DNA of 64,000 bases. Origin: Pseudosulfitobacter sp. DSM 107133 (GTDB lineage: Bacteria; Pseudomonadota; Alphaproteobacteria; Rhodobacterales; Rhodobacteraceae). The DNA is taken from positions 434,001-498,000 of the forward strand of contig NZ_CP085155.1 of NCBI RefSeq assembly GCF_022788695.1. Reading direction: 5' to 3'. A model generated the notes under the pieces. It worked only from the letters and a program-made list of their open reading frames with translations, was not told the DNA's origin and did not search any database. Below, piece after piece: positions 41,954 through 51,095 of the stretch. The position numbers and the translations under genes are program-made. The stretch's first letter is position 1; the number at the start of each line of letters is the position of its first letter.

Positions 41954-41980
41954 GTTCGCATATTGAAACTTGTTCATATA
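41954..41980. promoter_or_regulatory. Possible IclR operator (direct repeat)
   Basis: GTTCGCATAT (41954) and GTTCATATA (41972) form an 18-bp-period direct repeat in the 109-bp gap between the divergent CoA-transferase and IclR genes. IclR-family proteins often bind such repeated half-sites near their own promoter. Assignment is by position. Confidence 0.4.
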
Positions 41981-41998
41981 GCGATAAGATCCGTGCGC

Positions 41999-42754
41999 AT
42001 GGCGAACAAAACAGACATTCTCGGCTCGCTGAGCAAGGGGCTTCAAGTGCTGGAATGCTTTGGCACCGAGCGGCCGCGCCTGTCGATTGCACAGGTGGCG
42101 GCGCTGACAGGACAGGACCGCGCCTCGACCCGGCGGTGCCTGCTGACCCTGCACCACCTCGGCTATGCCGCCTATGACGGCAAATATTTCAGCCTGACAC
42201 CCCGCGTGCTGCGGCTGGGCATGGGGGCGCTGGCCGCCCTGCCCCTGCCGCAGATCGTGCAGCCGTGGCTGGACCAGCTGTCCGAGCAGATCGGGCAATC
42301 CTGTTCGGTGTCGATGCTGGACGAGACCGAAATCGTTTACCTCGCCCGCGCGGCACAGCGCCGGGTGATGTCGATCGGGCTGATGCCCGGATCGCGCCTG
42401 CCCGCCCATTGCACGTCGATGGGGCGCGTGTTGCTGGCCGCGCTGCCACCAGAACAGGCACGGCAGGTTATCGCCGCCTCGGACCTGACCCCGCGCACCG
42501 TGCATTCGCTGCATGATCCTGCGGACATCATGGCAGAAATCACCCGCGTGGGCCGACAGGGCTATGCGGTAATAGATCAAGAGGTCGAATTGGGTCTGCG
42601 GTCGCTTGCGGTGCCGATTGTCGACGCCAAGGGGCGCGTGGTTTCGGCGCTGAACACAGGCATGGCCAGCCTGCACGCCACGCCGTCCGAGCTGCGCGAC
42701 ACCTATCTGCCTGCACTGCTAAAGGTACAGGAAGGGCTGCAAAGGGTGCTGTGA
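41999..42754 (+). CDS. IclR-family regulator (PcaR/PcaU/PobR type)
   Basis: 251 residues. Winged HTH at 8-75 (LSKGLQVLECFGTERPRLSIAQVAAL, DRASTRRCLLTLHHLGY) and a GAF-like effector domain with CSVSMLDETEIVYLARA, TSMGRVLLAALPPEQ and GYAVIDQEVELGLRSLAVPI. The features match the beta-ketoadipate-pathway subgroup. Divergent from the CoA-transferase genes, which it presumably activates. Its stop lies 9 bp from the stop of the convergent lpd gene. Confidence 0.87.
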   Translation: MANKTDILGSLSKGLQVLECFGTERPRLSIAQVAALTGQDRASTRRCLLTLHHLGYAAYDGKYFSLTPRVLRLGMGALAALPLPQIVQPWLDQLSEQIGQSCSVSMLDETEIVYLARAAQRRVMSIGLMPGSRLPAHCTSMGRVLLAALPPEQARQVIAASDLTPRTVHSLHDPADIMAEITRVGRQGYAVIDQEVELGLRSLAVPIVDAKGRVVSALNTGMASLHATPSELRDTYLPALLKVQEGLQRVL

Positions 42755-42763
42755 CAGCCCCGT

Positions 42764-44137
42764 TCAAATGTGCAGCGCCCGCCCCAAGCCTTTCATCGCC
42801 ACCTCTTGCACGGTTTCGCCAAGGGTCGGATGCGCATGGACCGTGTCGGCGATATCGGTCAGCGTCGCCGCCATCTCAAGCGCCAGTGCAAATTCTCCGG
42901 CCAGTTCCGACACGCCGGCGCCCACCGCCTGAATGCCCAGCACCAGTTCGGTGTCAGCGTCGTAAACCACGCGCACGAACCCGTCATCGCGCCCCAGCGT
43001 CATCGCCCGCCCGTTGCCCGCAAAGGGGAACATCGCCACGGCGCTGTCGGGCGTTTCCTCGGGCAGCAGGCCGACGGTGACAATCTCGGGGTCGGTGAAA
43101 CAGACCGCCGGAATTGCGCGTTTGTCCCAGTTGGTACGGTAGCCCGCGACGGCTTCGGCCACCAGCGTGCCCTGCGCCATCGCGCGGTGCGCCAGCATCG
43201 GATCACCCGTGACGTCGCCAATGGCATAGACCCCGTGCATCGACGTGCGACACCGGTCATCAACGTCCAGATGGCGGCCCGTCATGGTCAGCCCCAGATC
43301 TTCCAATCCGAAACCCTGCGTCACCGGCGCGCGCCCCACCGTCACCAGAACCTTGTCTGCCGCAATCTTTTGCGGGCCGTCATCGGTCGCAACAACCAGA
43401 TGCCCCGTTTCGAACCCTTCGGCCCTGGCGTTACACAGAACCGTCACGCCCAACGCTTCCAGCCGTTGCATCACGGGGCGGGTCAGTTCGGCGTCATATT
43501 GCGGCAGGATGCGGCCCGCAGCTTCGACCACCGTGACCTGTGCGCCCAGTTTGGCCATCGCGGTGCCGATCTCCAGCCCGATATAGCCGCCGCCGACCAC
43601 GGCCAGCCGCGCGGGCACCGCGTCCAGCGACAGCGCTTCGGTTGACGACAGGATATCGCCGCCAAAGGGCAGCGCCGGTATCGTCTGCGGGTGCGAGCCG
43701 GTTGCGATCACCAGATTTTCGGTCGTGATCCGCAGCGGACCGTCGGCGGTCTCGACATCCACCGTCTTGCCATCCACGATTTGCGCGCGGCCCGCGATGC
43801 TGCGCACCCTGGCCTTTTTCAGAAGGGTGCCGACCCCGCCGGTCAGCCGTTTCACAATGCCGTCCTTCCACGCAACCGTTTGGCGTAGGTCGATGGCGGG
43901 CGCAGTTGTGGTGATGCCCAGATCATTGCCCGCCGCCAGATGCGCGGCCACATGGAATTCCTCGGCGGCATGGATCAGCGCCTTGGACGGAATGCAGCCG
44001 ATGTTCAGACAGGTGCCCCCTGCCCGCGCTTCTTCAACCACGATGGTGTCCAGCCCCAACTGCCCCGCGCGGATCGCACAGACATAACCGCCCGGACCAG
44101 CGCCGATAATCAGGATTTTGCAGCTTTCGTGCTTCAT
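42764..44137 (-). CDS. lpdV: Dihydrolipoamide dehydrogenase (E3) of the branched-chain complex
   Basis: 457 residues. FAD motif IIGAGPGGYVCAIRAG, redox disulfide C43/C48 in GTCLNIGCIPSK, NAD-binding VVGGGYIGLEIGTAMAKLG and C-terminal HAHPTLGETVQE with the active-site His-Glu pair. Re-oxidises the lipoyl arm of the E2 encoded upstream (ATGA overlap). Being in the bkd operon, it is probably dedicated to that complex. Symbol from context. Confidence 0.93.
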   Translation of the reverse strand: MKHESCKILIIGAGPGGYVCAIRAGQLGLDTIVVEEARAGGTCLNIGCIPSKALIHAAEEFHVAAHLAAGNDLGITTTAPAIDLRQTVAWKDGIVKRLTGGVGTLLKKARVRSIAGRAQIVDGKTVDVETADGPLRITTENLVIATGSHPQTIPALPFGGDILSSTEALSLDAVPARLAVVGGGYIGLEIGTAMAKLGAQVTVVEAAGRILPQYDAELTRPVMQRLEALGVTVLCNARAEGFETGHLVVATDDGPQKIAADKVLVTVGRAPVTQGFGLEDLGLTMTGRHLDVDDRCRTSMHGVYAIGDVTGDPMLAHRAMAQGTLVAEAVAGYRTNWDKRAIPAVCFTDPEIVTVGLLPEETPDSAVAMFPFAGNGRAMTLGRDDGFVRVVYDADTELVLGIQAVGAGVSELAGEFALALEMAATLTDIADTVHAHPTLGETVQEVAMKGLGRALHI

Positions 44138-45399
44138 GCCTCGACCTCCATAAAGATCATCGCCGGATTTTCCAAAAGCCGTTTGACCAACGCGACAAAG
44201 CTGGCCGCGTCCCAGCCGTCGATCACCCGATGGTCAAAGCTGGCCGAGATGTTCATCATCTTGCGCGGCACGAATTGCTGACCGTCCCACATTGGGCGCA
44301 CCGCCATCTTGTTAATTCCCAAGATCGCCACCTCGGGGTGGTTGATGATCGGCGTTGTCGCCAGCGCGCCCAGAGGGCCAAGCGAGGTGATGGTGATCGT
44401 CGATCCCGACAGTTCGTCACGCTTGGCCTTGCCCGTGCGCGCCGCTTCGGCAAGGCGCGCAATTTCGGATGCGGTGGCAAAGGGGCCAAGCGCCTCGGCA
44501 TGGCGCAGAACCGGCACCACAAGCCCGCCCTCGGTCATTGTGGCCACGCCGATGTGCACCGGATTGTGGCGGGTTACCACGCCTGCATCATCGTCGAAAT
44601 GGGCGTTCATTTCCGGATGGGTCAGCAGGGCACGGCACAATGTGGCGCTGACAAAGGGCAACATCGTCAGCTTGGGCTTGTCGCCGCGCGTCTGGTTCAT
44701 CGTTGCGCGCAGGTCTTCCAGCGCGGTTACGTCGATTTCCTCGATCACGGTGATATGGGGAATGCGGCTGTTGGCCAGCGCCATACGGTCCGCAATCTTG
44801 CGGCGCAGGCCGATGATGCGGATGTCTTCCGATCCCTGACGTTTTCCACCGCCAGTCGAAGCCCCCCCCGGCCCGGCGGCAAAGACCGCATCAAGATCGC
44901 CTTGGGTGATCCGGCCCGCGGGGCCGCTGCCGGCCACCTGACGCAGATCAATCCCAGCGTTGCGGGCACGGGCGCGCACGGCAGGTGACGCCAGCGGAGC
45001 GACCCCTTCGGCACGCGGCGCGCGGGCGCTGCCGGATGCAGGCGCGGCAACGGCAGGGTTTGGTACTGGCTTTGACGCGGTCGCAGGCTTTGCTGTCTCG
45101 GCAGGCGTGTCCTGCTCTGGCTCAACCTCGATCTCTGCCGTCACATCGCCGCCTTCGCCGCCATGTTCGATTGTCACAAGCGTTGCGCCAACAGCAACGG
45201 TTTCTCCGATCTCGGCCCCCAGCGACACGATTGTGCCGGTGTACAGGCTGGGAATTTCCACCGTCGCCTTGTCTGTCATCACGGCAGCCAGAACGTCGTC
45301 TTCCTTGACCGTATCGCCCGGTTTGACATGCCATTCGACCAGTTCAACCTCGGCCACGCCTTCGCCGACGTCGGGAACGCGGATGTTACTTACCCCCAT
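44134..45399 (-). CDS. bkdB: Branched-chain 2-oxoacid dehydrogenase E2 (lipoyl acyltransferase)
   Basis: 421 residues. N-terminal lipoyl domain with the lipoylated K44 in MTDKATVEIPS, an Ala/Pro-rich linker (90-135), a peripheral-subunit-binding domain (ASPAVRARARNAGIDLRQV, near 140-175) and the catalytic domain ending in DHRVIDGWDAASF with the active-site His. Transfers acyl groups from E1 to CoA. One-base gap after the E1-beta stop. Confidence 0.92.
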   Translation of the reverse strand: MGVSNIRVPDVGEGVAEVELVEWHVKPGDTVKEDDVLAAVMTDKATVEIPSLYTGTIVSLGAEIGETVAVGATLVTIEHGGEGGDVTAEIEVEPEQDTPAETAKPATASKPVPNPAVAAPASGSARAPRAEGVAPLASPAVRARARNAGIDLRQVAGSGPAGRITQGDLDAVFAAGPGGASTGGGKRQGSEDIRIIGLRRKIADRMALANSRIPHITVIEEIDVTALEDLRATMNQTRGDKPKLTMLPFVSATLCRALLTHPEMNAHFDDDAGVVTRHNPVHIGVATMTEGGLVVPVLRHAEALGPFATASEIARLAEAARTGKAKRDELSGSTITITSLGPLGALATTPIINHPEVAILGINKMAVRPMWDGQQFVPRKMMNISASFDHRVIDGWDAASFVALVKRLLENPAMIFMEVEA

Positions 45400-45400
45400 G

Positions 45401-46333
45401 TCAGTCCTCCATCACTGTGTTCAGTGCGCGCGAAATACGCGCCGTACTTGGGAAATAGTCCCATTCCTGTGCGTGCGGATACGGGGCATCCCAGCCCGTA
45501 ATCCGCTGGATCGGCGCGCGCAAATGCCAGAAACAGGCCTCCTGCACCTCGGCAATCAGTTCAGCGCCAAAGCCGCTGGTGCGGGTCGCCTCGTGCACCA
45601 CCACGCAGCGCCCGGTCTCTTTCACCGCAGCCTCGGTCACATAGACCATGGTGCCATAGGTCAGCACCGTCACGTCAGACCCTGCGCGCACCACCGCGGC
45701 CTTGCCCAGCGGAACGGTGTAATGCCCCTCGGGCACCTCGCCCGCAGGATGCGCCGACCACGGCACCGACTTGCCGGAATGGTCCCCGTAAAACGGCCCG
45801 TTGTAGAGGCGCTTGGGTTCGAGGAAGATCACCGGATCGGGGTCTTCAATGGCGGCGATCAGCAGGCCCTTGGCGTCATAGGGCGTGGCCGGAATTACCA
45901 CCTTCAGACCCGCCACATGGGTAAACAGCGCCTCGGGGCTTTGACTGTGGGTCTGGCCGCCGAAAATGCCGCCGCCCGTGGGCATACGCACCACCATCGG
46001 GCAGGTGAACTGTTCGTTCGACCGGTGCCGCAGCCGCGCTGCCTCTTGCGTGATCTGGTCATAGGCGGGAAACATGTAATCCGCGAACTGGATTTCCACG
46101 CAGGGCTTCATCCCCTGCGCTGCCATTCCTACCGCAAGACCTACGATGGCACTTTCGTTGATGGGTGTGTCGAACACCCGTTCCTCACCGTATTTCTTCT
46201 GAAGCCCCGCGGTGCAGCGGAAAACCCCGCCGAAATATCCGACATCTTCGCCAAATACGATCACCGACGGGTCACGCTCCAGCGACACATCCATCGCGCT
46301 GCGCAGCGCCTCGATCATGGTCATACGCGCCAT
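45401..46333 (-). CDS. bkdA2: Branched-chain 2-oxoacid dehydrogenase E1 beta
   Basis: 310 residues (ATG 46333). ThDP-enzyme beta subunit: MTMIEALRSAMDVSLERDPSV, FGEDVGYFGGVFR, DTPINESAIVGLAVGMA, FADYMFPAYDQI and the transketolase C-terminal domain with VVVHEATRTSGFGAEL. Pairs with the alpha subunit, whose stop is one base upstream. A longer in-frame start would overlap that gene. Confidence 0.92.
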   Translation of the reverse strand: MARMTMIEALRSAMDVSLERDPSVIVFGEDVGYFGGVFRCTAGLQKKYGEERVFDTPINESAIVGLAVGMAAQGMKPCVEIQFADYMFPAYDQITQEAARLRHRSNEQFTCPMVVRMPTGGGIFGGQTHSQSPEALFTHVAGLKVVIPATPYDAKGLLIAAIEDPDPVIFLEPKRLYNGPFYGDHSGKSVPWSAHPAGEVPEGHYTVPLGKAAVVRAGSDVTVLTYGTMVYVTEAAVKETGRCVVVHEATRTSGFGAELIAEVQEACFWHLRAPIQRITGWDAPYPHAQEWDYFPSTARISRALNTVMED

Positions 46334-46334
46334 C

Positions 46335-47567
46335 TTAATGCCCCATCTCTTGCCGCTGACGCCGCAGATGCGGGGGCATCTCGGCATAAACGCCGTTGAA
46401 GATATCCGCCGGCGCGGTCGGCTTGGGTTTGACGAAGGTGCCGTGGGACTCAACGGTTTTCTGAACCTGCACCACCTCGTCCAACAACTCGGCCTCGGCC
46501 TGGACATGGCGTTCTTCGGACCAGTCGCCGCGCGCGATCAGATGCGCCTTGAGCCGCGTGATCGGGTCGCCCAGTGGCCACGCTTCTGCCTCGCCCTTGG
46601 CGCGATAGGCCGATGGATCGTCCGAGGTGGAATGGGCCGCTGCGCGATAGGTGAACCATTCGATCACGATGGGGCCGTGACCGCTGCGGGTGCGGTCAAT
46701 GGCCCACCGCGACACGGCGAGCACGGCCAGATAATCGTTGCCATCCACACGCAACGCCGGAACCCCGTAGCCCAAGGCGCGCGCGGCATAGGTGTCGCCC
46801 TTGCCGCGTGCGACGGCGGTATTGGTCGAAATCGCCCACTGGTTGTTGACCACGTTCAACACCACCGGCGGCTGATAGGTCGAAGCCGACAACAGCGCGC
46901 TGTGAAAATCGTTCGACGCCGTGGCCCCGTCCCCGATCCAGCCGGTTGCAATCTTGCCATTGCCGCGCAACGCACAGGCCATTGCCCAGCCCACAGCCTG
47001 TACATATTGCGTGCCCAGATTGCCCGAAACCGAGAAATACCCGTAATCGCGTGCCGAATGCATGATCGGCAACTGCCGCCCCTTCAGCGGGTCCAGATCG
47101 TTTGAATACAGCTGCCCCATCAGCGCCTCCAGCGGATAGTCCGCCGCAACAAGCAGGCTTTGCTGGCGATAGGTGGGAAAGTTCATGTCGCCCTGCTCCA
47201 GCTGCCGCTGGAAGCCGCAGCCAATCGCCTCTTCACCCGTGCATTGCAGATAGAACGACGTCTTGCCCTGGCGCTGCGCATTCAGCATGCGCCGGTCCAG
47301 CGCGCGCATCTTCAACATGTCGCGCAGCCCCTGCCGCAACGTGTCGGCAGATACTTCGCCCAGATAATCGGCCCAGGGGCCATGCGCGGTGTTGTCGTCG
47401 TCCAGCACACGGATCATGCCCACCGCATAGGGCCAGCAATCATGTCCTTCGATGTCCATCGACGGCACGGGCAAGCTGCCGACGGGCGGGATTTCGATAT
47501 TGGAAAAGTCCGGCGCTTGGTCGGGCCGTGCGGGCGGGTGCGGAAAGCTGAGTTTGACTTCGCTCAT
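46335..47567 (-). CDS. bkdA1: Branched-chain 2-oxoacid dehydrogenase E1 alpha
   Basis: 410 residues. ThDP motif region GWIGDGATASNDFHSALLSAS...NN (near 216-245), YRQQSLLVAADYPLEAL and the phosphorylation-loop region WFTYRAAAHSTSDDPSAYR typical of branched-chain E1-alpha. Decarboxylates 2-oxo acids of Val, Leu and Ile. First gene of bkdA1-A2-B-lpdV, with an Lrp gene divergent 221 bp away. Confidence 0.92.
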   Translation of the reverse strand: MSEVKLSFPHPPARPDQAPDFSNIEIPPVGSLPVPSMDIEGHDCWPYAVGMIRVLDDDNTAHGPWADYLGEVSADTLRQGLRDMLKMRALDRRMLNAQRQGKTSFYLQCTGEEAIGCGFQRQLEQGDMNFPTYRQQSLLVAADYPLEALMGQLYSNDLDPLKGRQLPIMHSARDYGYFSVSGNLGTQYVQAVGWAMACALRGNGKIATGWIGDGATASNDFHSALLSASTYQPPVVLNVVNNQWAISTNTAVARGKGDTYAARALGYGVPALRVDGNDYLAVLAVSRWAIDRTRSGHGPIVIEWFTYRAAAHSTSDDPSAYRAKGEAEAWPLGDPITRLKAHLIARGDWSEERHVQAEAELLDEVVQVQKTVESHGTFVKPKPTAPADIFNGVYAEMPPHLRRQRQEMGH

Positions 47568-47788
47568 GGTGCGGGCATCCTTTTTGCGGCGTCTTATGCC
47601 GCGATTATACCACTTTCTTTCGATTGCAGGGGCGGCCCGTGCGGCACAGCCGGTTCAGGCATACACCCTTGCAACAGTGTTACGCATGATGATGAACCCG
47701 ACATGCGGCATTTGCTTGCCTATTCAGCTACAGATATGCTGTATATGCGCATGACTCCGTCGAGTTATTGATATTTTTGGGTTGAATT
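47568..47788. promoter_or_regulatory. Divergent bkd / lrp promoter region
   Basis: 221 bp without a gene. It becomes AT-rich toward the regulator (ATATGCTGTATATGCGCAT near 47733; TTATTGATATTTTTGGG near 47766), as expected for Lrp/BkdR binding. A weak hairpin GCGGC..GCCGC lies near 47583-47600 on the bkd side. No clear consensus promoter could be assigned. Confidence 0.45.
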
Positions 47789-48250
47789 ATGCACGAACTG
47801 GACGAAACCGATCTGGCCATCCTGCGCACCATGCAAAGCGATGGCAGCCTGTCGGTGACCGAAATCGCCGAACGGGTCGGGCTGTCGCAATCACCCTGTT
47901 CGCGGCGCATCACGCAGATGCAAAAGACCGGTGTCCTGCAAGGCAGGCGCGTCATGCTGGATGCGAAAAAGCTGGGTTTCCAGACGTTTGTGATCGTTCG
48001 TATCCGGTTGCACAGCCACGAGAAAAAGACGCTGGACGCCTTTCGCACCGCCGTGCGTGGTATCCCTGAAATCCAGACCGCTTTGCTGATACTGGGTGAT
48101 TTTGATTTTTACCTGCGCGTCGTGGTGCGCGATATCGAGCATTATCAACACCTGATGCAAAGCAAGCTGGTGGCGCTGCCCGGCGTGCGCGAAATGCAAA
48201 GCTCGGTGATTGTCGAAGTGGTCAAGGACACCTCGGCGCTGCCGATCTAG
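47789..48250 (+). CDS. bkdR: Lrp/AsnC-family regulator, probable bkd activator
   Basis: 153 residues. N-terminal HTH (LDETDLAILRTMQSDG, SVTEIAERVGLSQSPCSRRI) and a C-terminal RAM ligand domain (GDFDFYLRVVVRDIEHYQHLM). Divergently adjacent to the bkd operon in the arrangement known from pseudomonads, where BkdR activates bkd in response to branched-chain amino acids. Symbol by context. The second IS110 begins immediately after its stop codon. Confidence 0.87.
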   Translation: MHELDETDLAILRTMQSDGSLSVTEIAERVGLSQSPCSRRITQMQKTGVLQGRRVMLDAKKLGFQTFVIVRIRLHSHEKKTLDAFRTAVRGIPEIQTALLILGDFDFYLRVVVRDIEHYQHLMQSKLVALPGVREMQSSVIVEVVKDTSALPI

Positions 48251-48262
48251 CAACTGTATTTC

Positions 48263-49221
48263 TCAAGCGAGTTGAGTAGTCCATTTCTGTCGACTTTTGC
48301 AAAGGGCGTTCACGATTGTCACAAGCTTTCTTGCGACGGCGGTGATTATCACTTTGTGTGGTTTTCCGGCTTCGCGAAGGCGGTCTGCGAACGGCTTCAG
48401 GACGGGATTGTGGTGACTGGCGACGAGCGCCGCCTGGAACATAACGTGTCGCAGCGGGCGCCGGCCGCCTCCGATAGCGCGCTTGCCCCGCATCGCGCCG
48501 CTGTCATGGGCAATGGGCGCAAGGCCTGTCAGCGCGGCGGCTTGTTCGCCCGTGATCTGGCCGAGTTCCGGCATTTCAGCGATCAACATCGTGCTGGCGA
48601 CCGGGCCAATGCCGGGAACTGAACGCAAGATGGCAGCAGTCGTGGCAAGGCCTTCCTCTGAGGCGATGATCTGTTCGATCCGGACCTCAAGTCCTGCAAT
48701 CTGGCGATCCAGTAGGTCTTTCAGGTCACCATCCATGACGTCGAACAGATCATCCGAACCCAGTTTCGCATGCGCCTTGATTTGCGCCAAAAGCCGTTTG
48801 CGTGTTTCGACGAGCTGACCACGCTTGGACACCAAAGCCCTGAGAAGACGTATCTTTTCATGCGGCAAGGTCCGCCCTGCATCAGGCCGAAAGGCCATGA
48901 ACCGCGCGATAAGCTCCGCGTCGATCCTATCCGTTTTCGCCCGCGTGCCCCGGCTGGCGGCAAAGGCTTTGATTTGCGCGGCGGCAGTTGCCTGGTCGCG
49001 ACCCCTGCAACGTCGAGGGCCGACCACAGACGCCATTCCTGACCCCCTGTGGCCTCAAAACAAACCAGCGCACAGGCTGACTTTGCCAGGGCGCCCACGC
49101 GCGCATGCCCGTCCTCGGAATTGGGTAATCGAAGTCTCTGATTGCTTGGCAGGCAATGAATGTCCAGCCAATCGCGGCTGACATCTATGCCAAGGATTGC
49201 GTCTCGTGTTATCCTGTTCAT
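48263..49221 (-). pseudogene. IS110-family recombinase, single frameshift
   Basis: The N-terminal part (from ATG 49221: ITRDAILGIDVSRDWLDIHC, CFEATGGQEWRLWSAL, VATRQLPP) and the C-terminal part (QIKAFAASRGTRAKTDRIDA through LVTIVNALCKSRQKW) are in different frames that join near 48978-48985, where one base appears to be missing in a GCC/GCG-rich run. Both halves have the DEDD residues. Total length (959 bp) is one base short of a 319-residue gene. IS110 recombinases do not use programmed frameshifting, so it is probably inactive, unless the base is a sequencing error. Confidence 0.85.
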
Positions 49222-49358
49222 GTTCTCTTCCTTCTGATCCGTGGTCCAAGCTGGCCACAAGCAACTGTTCGAGATGGATGAAGAGAGACAGTGCTGGCTC
49301 GCTAGCAAACGTGGTCCCGGTTCAACTTGGGCCACAAGGCTCTGACGCCATACACCGT

Positions 49359-49392
49359 CCCGTCAGTGACCTCGGCCAAGGTCGCTGACGGG
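49359..49392 (-). ncRNA. Long hairpin in the non-coding end of the second IS110
   Basis: CCCGTCAGTGACC pairs with GGTCGCTGACGGG: 13 pairs including one T-G, loop of 8. It lies about 140 bp upstream of the broken recombinase gene, where a bridge RNA would be encoded. Low certainty as an RNA gene; it could instead be a terminator of the flanking sequence. Confidence 0.35.
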
Positions 49393-49458
49393 GGAACAAT
49401 AACAGATCGGAGATACAGAAGGGTCTGGGCGACACGGCTCGCCATCAACGGTGTCATC

Positions 49459-49489
49459 CGCCGCCGCACAGTTCGCCCGTGCGGCGGCG
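49459..49489 (-). terminator. Hairpin downstream of purU
   Basis: Perfect 11-bp stem CGCCGCCGCAC / GTGCGGCGGCG with a 9-nt loop, 7 bp beyond the purU stop codon. No uridine run follows, so termination would need help or the hairpin protects the 3' end. Confidence 0.65.
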
Positions 49490-49495
49490 TGTCGT

Positions 49496-50380
49496 TCAGC
49501 CCATACGTTCCGACGTGTATTCACCGGGGCTGGCCGGGAAGATAACCGTTTTGTCGCCGTTCAGGAAAACCCGGTGGTGCATATGTGCATGAATGGCGCG
49601 GGCCAGCACCTGGCTTTCCACGTCGCGGCCCAGGCTGACATAGTCGTTTGCACTTTGGGTGTGGGTCACGCGCACGGTGTCCTGCTCGATGATCGGACCT
49701 TCGTCCAGATCGGCCGTGACATAATGTGACGTGGCCCCGATCAGCTTGACGCCCCGCTCATAGGCTTGCTTGTAGGGATTGGCGCCCTTGAACGACGGCA
49801 GGAACGAGTGGTGGATGTTGATGATCCGGCCCGACATTTCCTGACACATCTCATCGCTGAGAATCTGCATGTAGCGGGCCAGCACGATCAGTTCCGCACC
49901 GGACTCGCGCACGATGCGCATTTGCTCGGCTTCGGCCTCTTTCTTGTTGGCTTTGGTCACCTTGATGCAATGGAACGGCAGGTCATGGTTCACCACGACC
50001 TTCTGGTAATCCATATGGTTCGAGATGACGCCCACGATGTCGATCGGCAGCGCGCCGATGCGCCAGCGGTACAGAAGGTCGTTCAGGCAGTGGCCAAAGC
50101 GGCTGACCATGATGATGACCTTCATCTTCTCGGAAGGGTCATGAAAGGCGTATTGCATGCCGTATTTCGCGGCGGCCTCTGCCAGCCCCTCGGTCAGTTC
50201 TTCGCGTGTCTTTCCCTGCACATTGTCAAAGCTGAGGCGCATGAAAAACCGATCGTTGTCGATGTCGGAATATTGCGAGCTGTCGTGAATGTTGCAGCCT
50301 TGTTCGGCAAGATAGGTCGCAATGGCCGCGACGATACCGGTGCGCACCTGGCAGGCAACGGTCAGGATGGTTTGGCTCAT
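49496..50380 (-). CDS. purU: Formyltetrahydrofolate deformylase
   Basis: Hydrolyses 10-formyl-THF to formate and THF. 294 residues: N-terminal ACT domain (ILTVACQVRTGIVAAIATYLAEQGCNI) and a formyltransferase domain with VKVIIMVSRFGHCLNDLLYRW, ARYMQILSDEMC and the catalytic IINIHHSFLPSF plus QDTVRVTH. Placed after soxBDAG, it recycles the one-carbon units that sarcosine oxidase puts on THF. The 150-bp gap to soxG contains a hairpin, so it may have separate expression. Confidence 0.93.
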   Translation of the reverse strand: MSQTILTVACQVRTGIVAAIATYLAEQGCNIHDSSQYSDIDNDRFFMRLSFDNVQGKTREELTEGLAEAAAKYGMQYAFHDPSEKMKVIIMVSRFGHCLNDLLYRWRIGALPIDIVGVISNHMDYQKVVVNHDLPFHCIKVTKANKKEAEAEQMRIVRESGAELIVLARYMQILSDEMCQEMSGRIINIHHSFLPSFKGANPYKQAYERGVKLIGATSHYVTADLDEGPIIEQDTVRVTHTQSANDYVSLGRDVESQVLARAIHAHMHHRVFLNGDKTVIFPASPGEYTSERMG

Positions 50381-50424
50381 GGTTTATGAACTTTCTTATG
50401 TCGTGTTCAGCAGAGTAGCAGGGA

Positions 50425-50449
50425 CGCCGCGCACTTTATGTGCGCGGCG
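50425..50449 (-). terminator. Hairpin between soxG and purU
   Basis: Perfect 10-bp stem CGCCGCGCAC / GTGCGCGGCG with loop TTTAT, about 80 bp after the soxG stop. No U-run follows on the minus strand. Probably a transcript 3'-end or attenuating structure between soxBDAG and purU. Confidence 0.6.
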
Positions 50450-50530
50450 GTTGCAACATCTGCATCGCCTGTTGGATTTTTGGACAGGGCGCCGATCTGA
50501 TCCGTTTCCGGGCCAGATCCGCATCAATGG

Positions 50531-51085
50531 TCAGAGCGTTTCGGCCGCCAGTTCACGGCAGCCGGTTTCGAGAAGCGAAAAGACATGGGCCGCAAAGCTG
50601 TTCCAGACATCCATGCGAAACCGGTCTTGGGCGTCGCACCACAGCACGATTGTCGCCCCGTCGAACAGCGTCCGGCGGCCTTCGCCGATGGCGATTTTGC
50701 CGATGTCGCGGGGGCAGCCCAGCGTCAAAAGTTTGGCGGCAAGCGGGCCTTCGATCTCGAATGTCACCTCGCGACCGGACACATCGACCAGACTGTGCGG
50801 CTGCCGATCATAAAGGGCAGCGCAGGCGTTGATGATGGCTCCGGCATCTGCCTCGGCTGTTTGCAGCATCCATTCGTCGGGCCCAAGGCAGATCGCCTCG
50901 ATCCCGTCGGATTGCGCACGTTGACCGATGCGGGTCGGCAGCGACAGGCCCAGTGCCGTATCAAACGGCGTCAGATCACCGCGGGCACGCAAAGCCAGAC
51001 GGGCACAGGGGGTGGCAGTGCTGACCCGCGCGGCGGCGGTTTCAACCAGCACAGCGGGGGTGAAGACGGAAACAGGTGCGTTCAT
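50531..51085 (-). CDS. soxG: Sarcosine oxidase gamma subunit
   Basis: 184 residues, gamma subunit of the heterotetrameric sarcosine oxidase. SLPTRIGQRAQSDGIEAICLGPDEWMLQT and VDVSGREVTFEIEGPLAAKLLTLGCPRDI are family segments. Structural role, with no cofactor of its own. Starts 10 bp after soxA. Confidence 0.88.
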   Translation of the reverse strand: MNAPVSVFTPAVLVETAAARVSTATPCARLALRARGDLTPFDTALGLSLPTRIGQRAQSDGIEAICLGPDEWMLQTAEADAGAIINACAALYDRQPHSLVDVSGREVTFEIEGPLAAKLLTLGCPRDIGKIAIGEGRRTLFDGATIVLWCDAQDRFRMDVWNSFAAHVFSLLETGCRELAAETL

Positions 51086-51095
51086 GGTTGGCTCC

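Larger units (their letters stand above)
48251..49450 (-). mobile_element. IS110-family insertion sequence, decayed (approximate ends)
   Basis: Contains a frameshifted IS110 recombinase (48263-49221) plus about 230 bp of non-coding sequence upstream of it, in the position of the bridge RNA. Ends are uncertain: CAAC occurs at 48251-48254 and again near 49446, which could be the shared core, but this is not proven. Inserted right behind the lrp stop codon. Confidence 0.6.
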
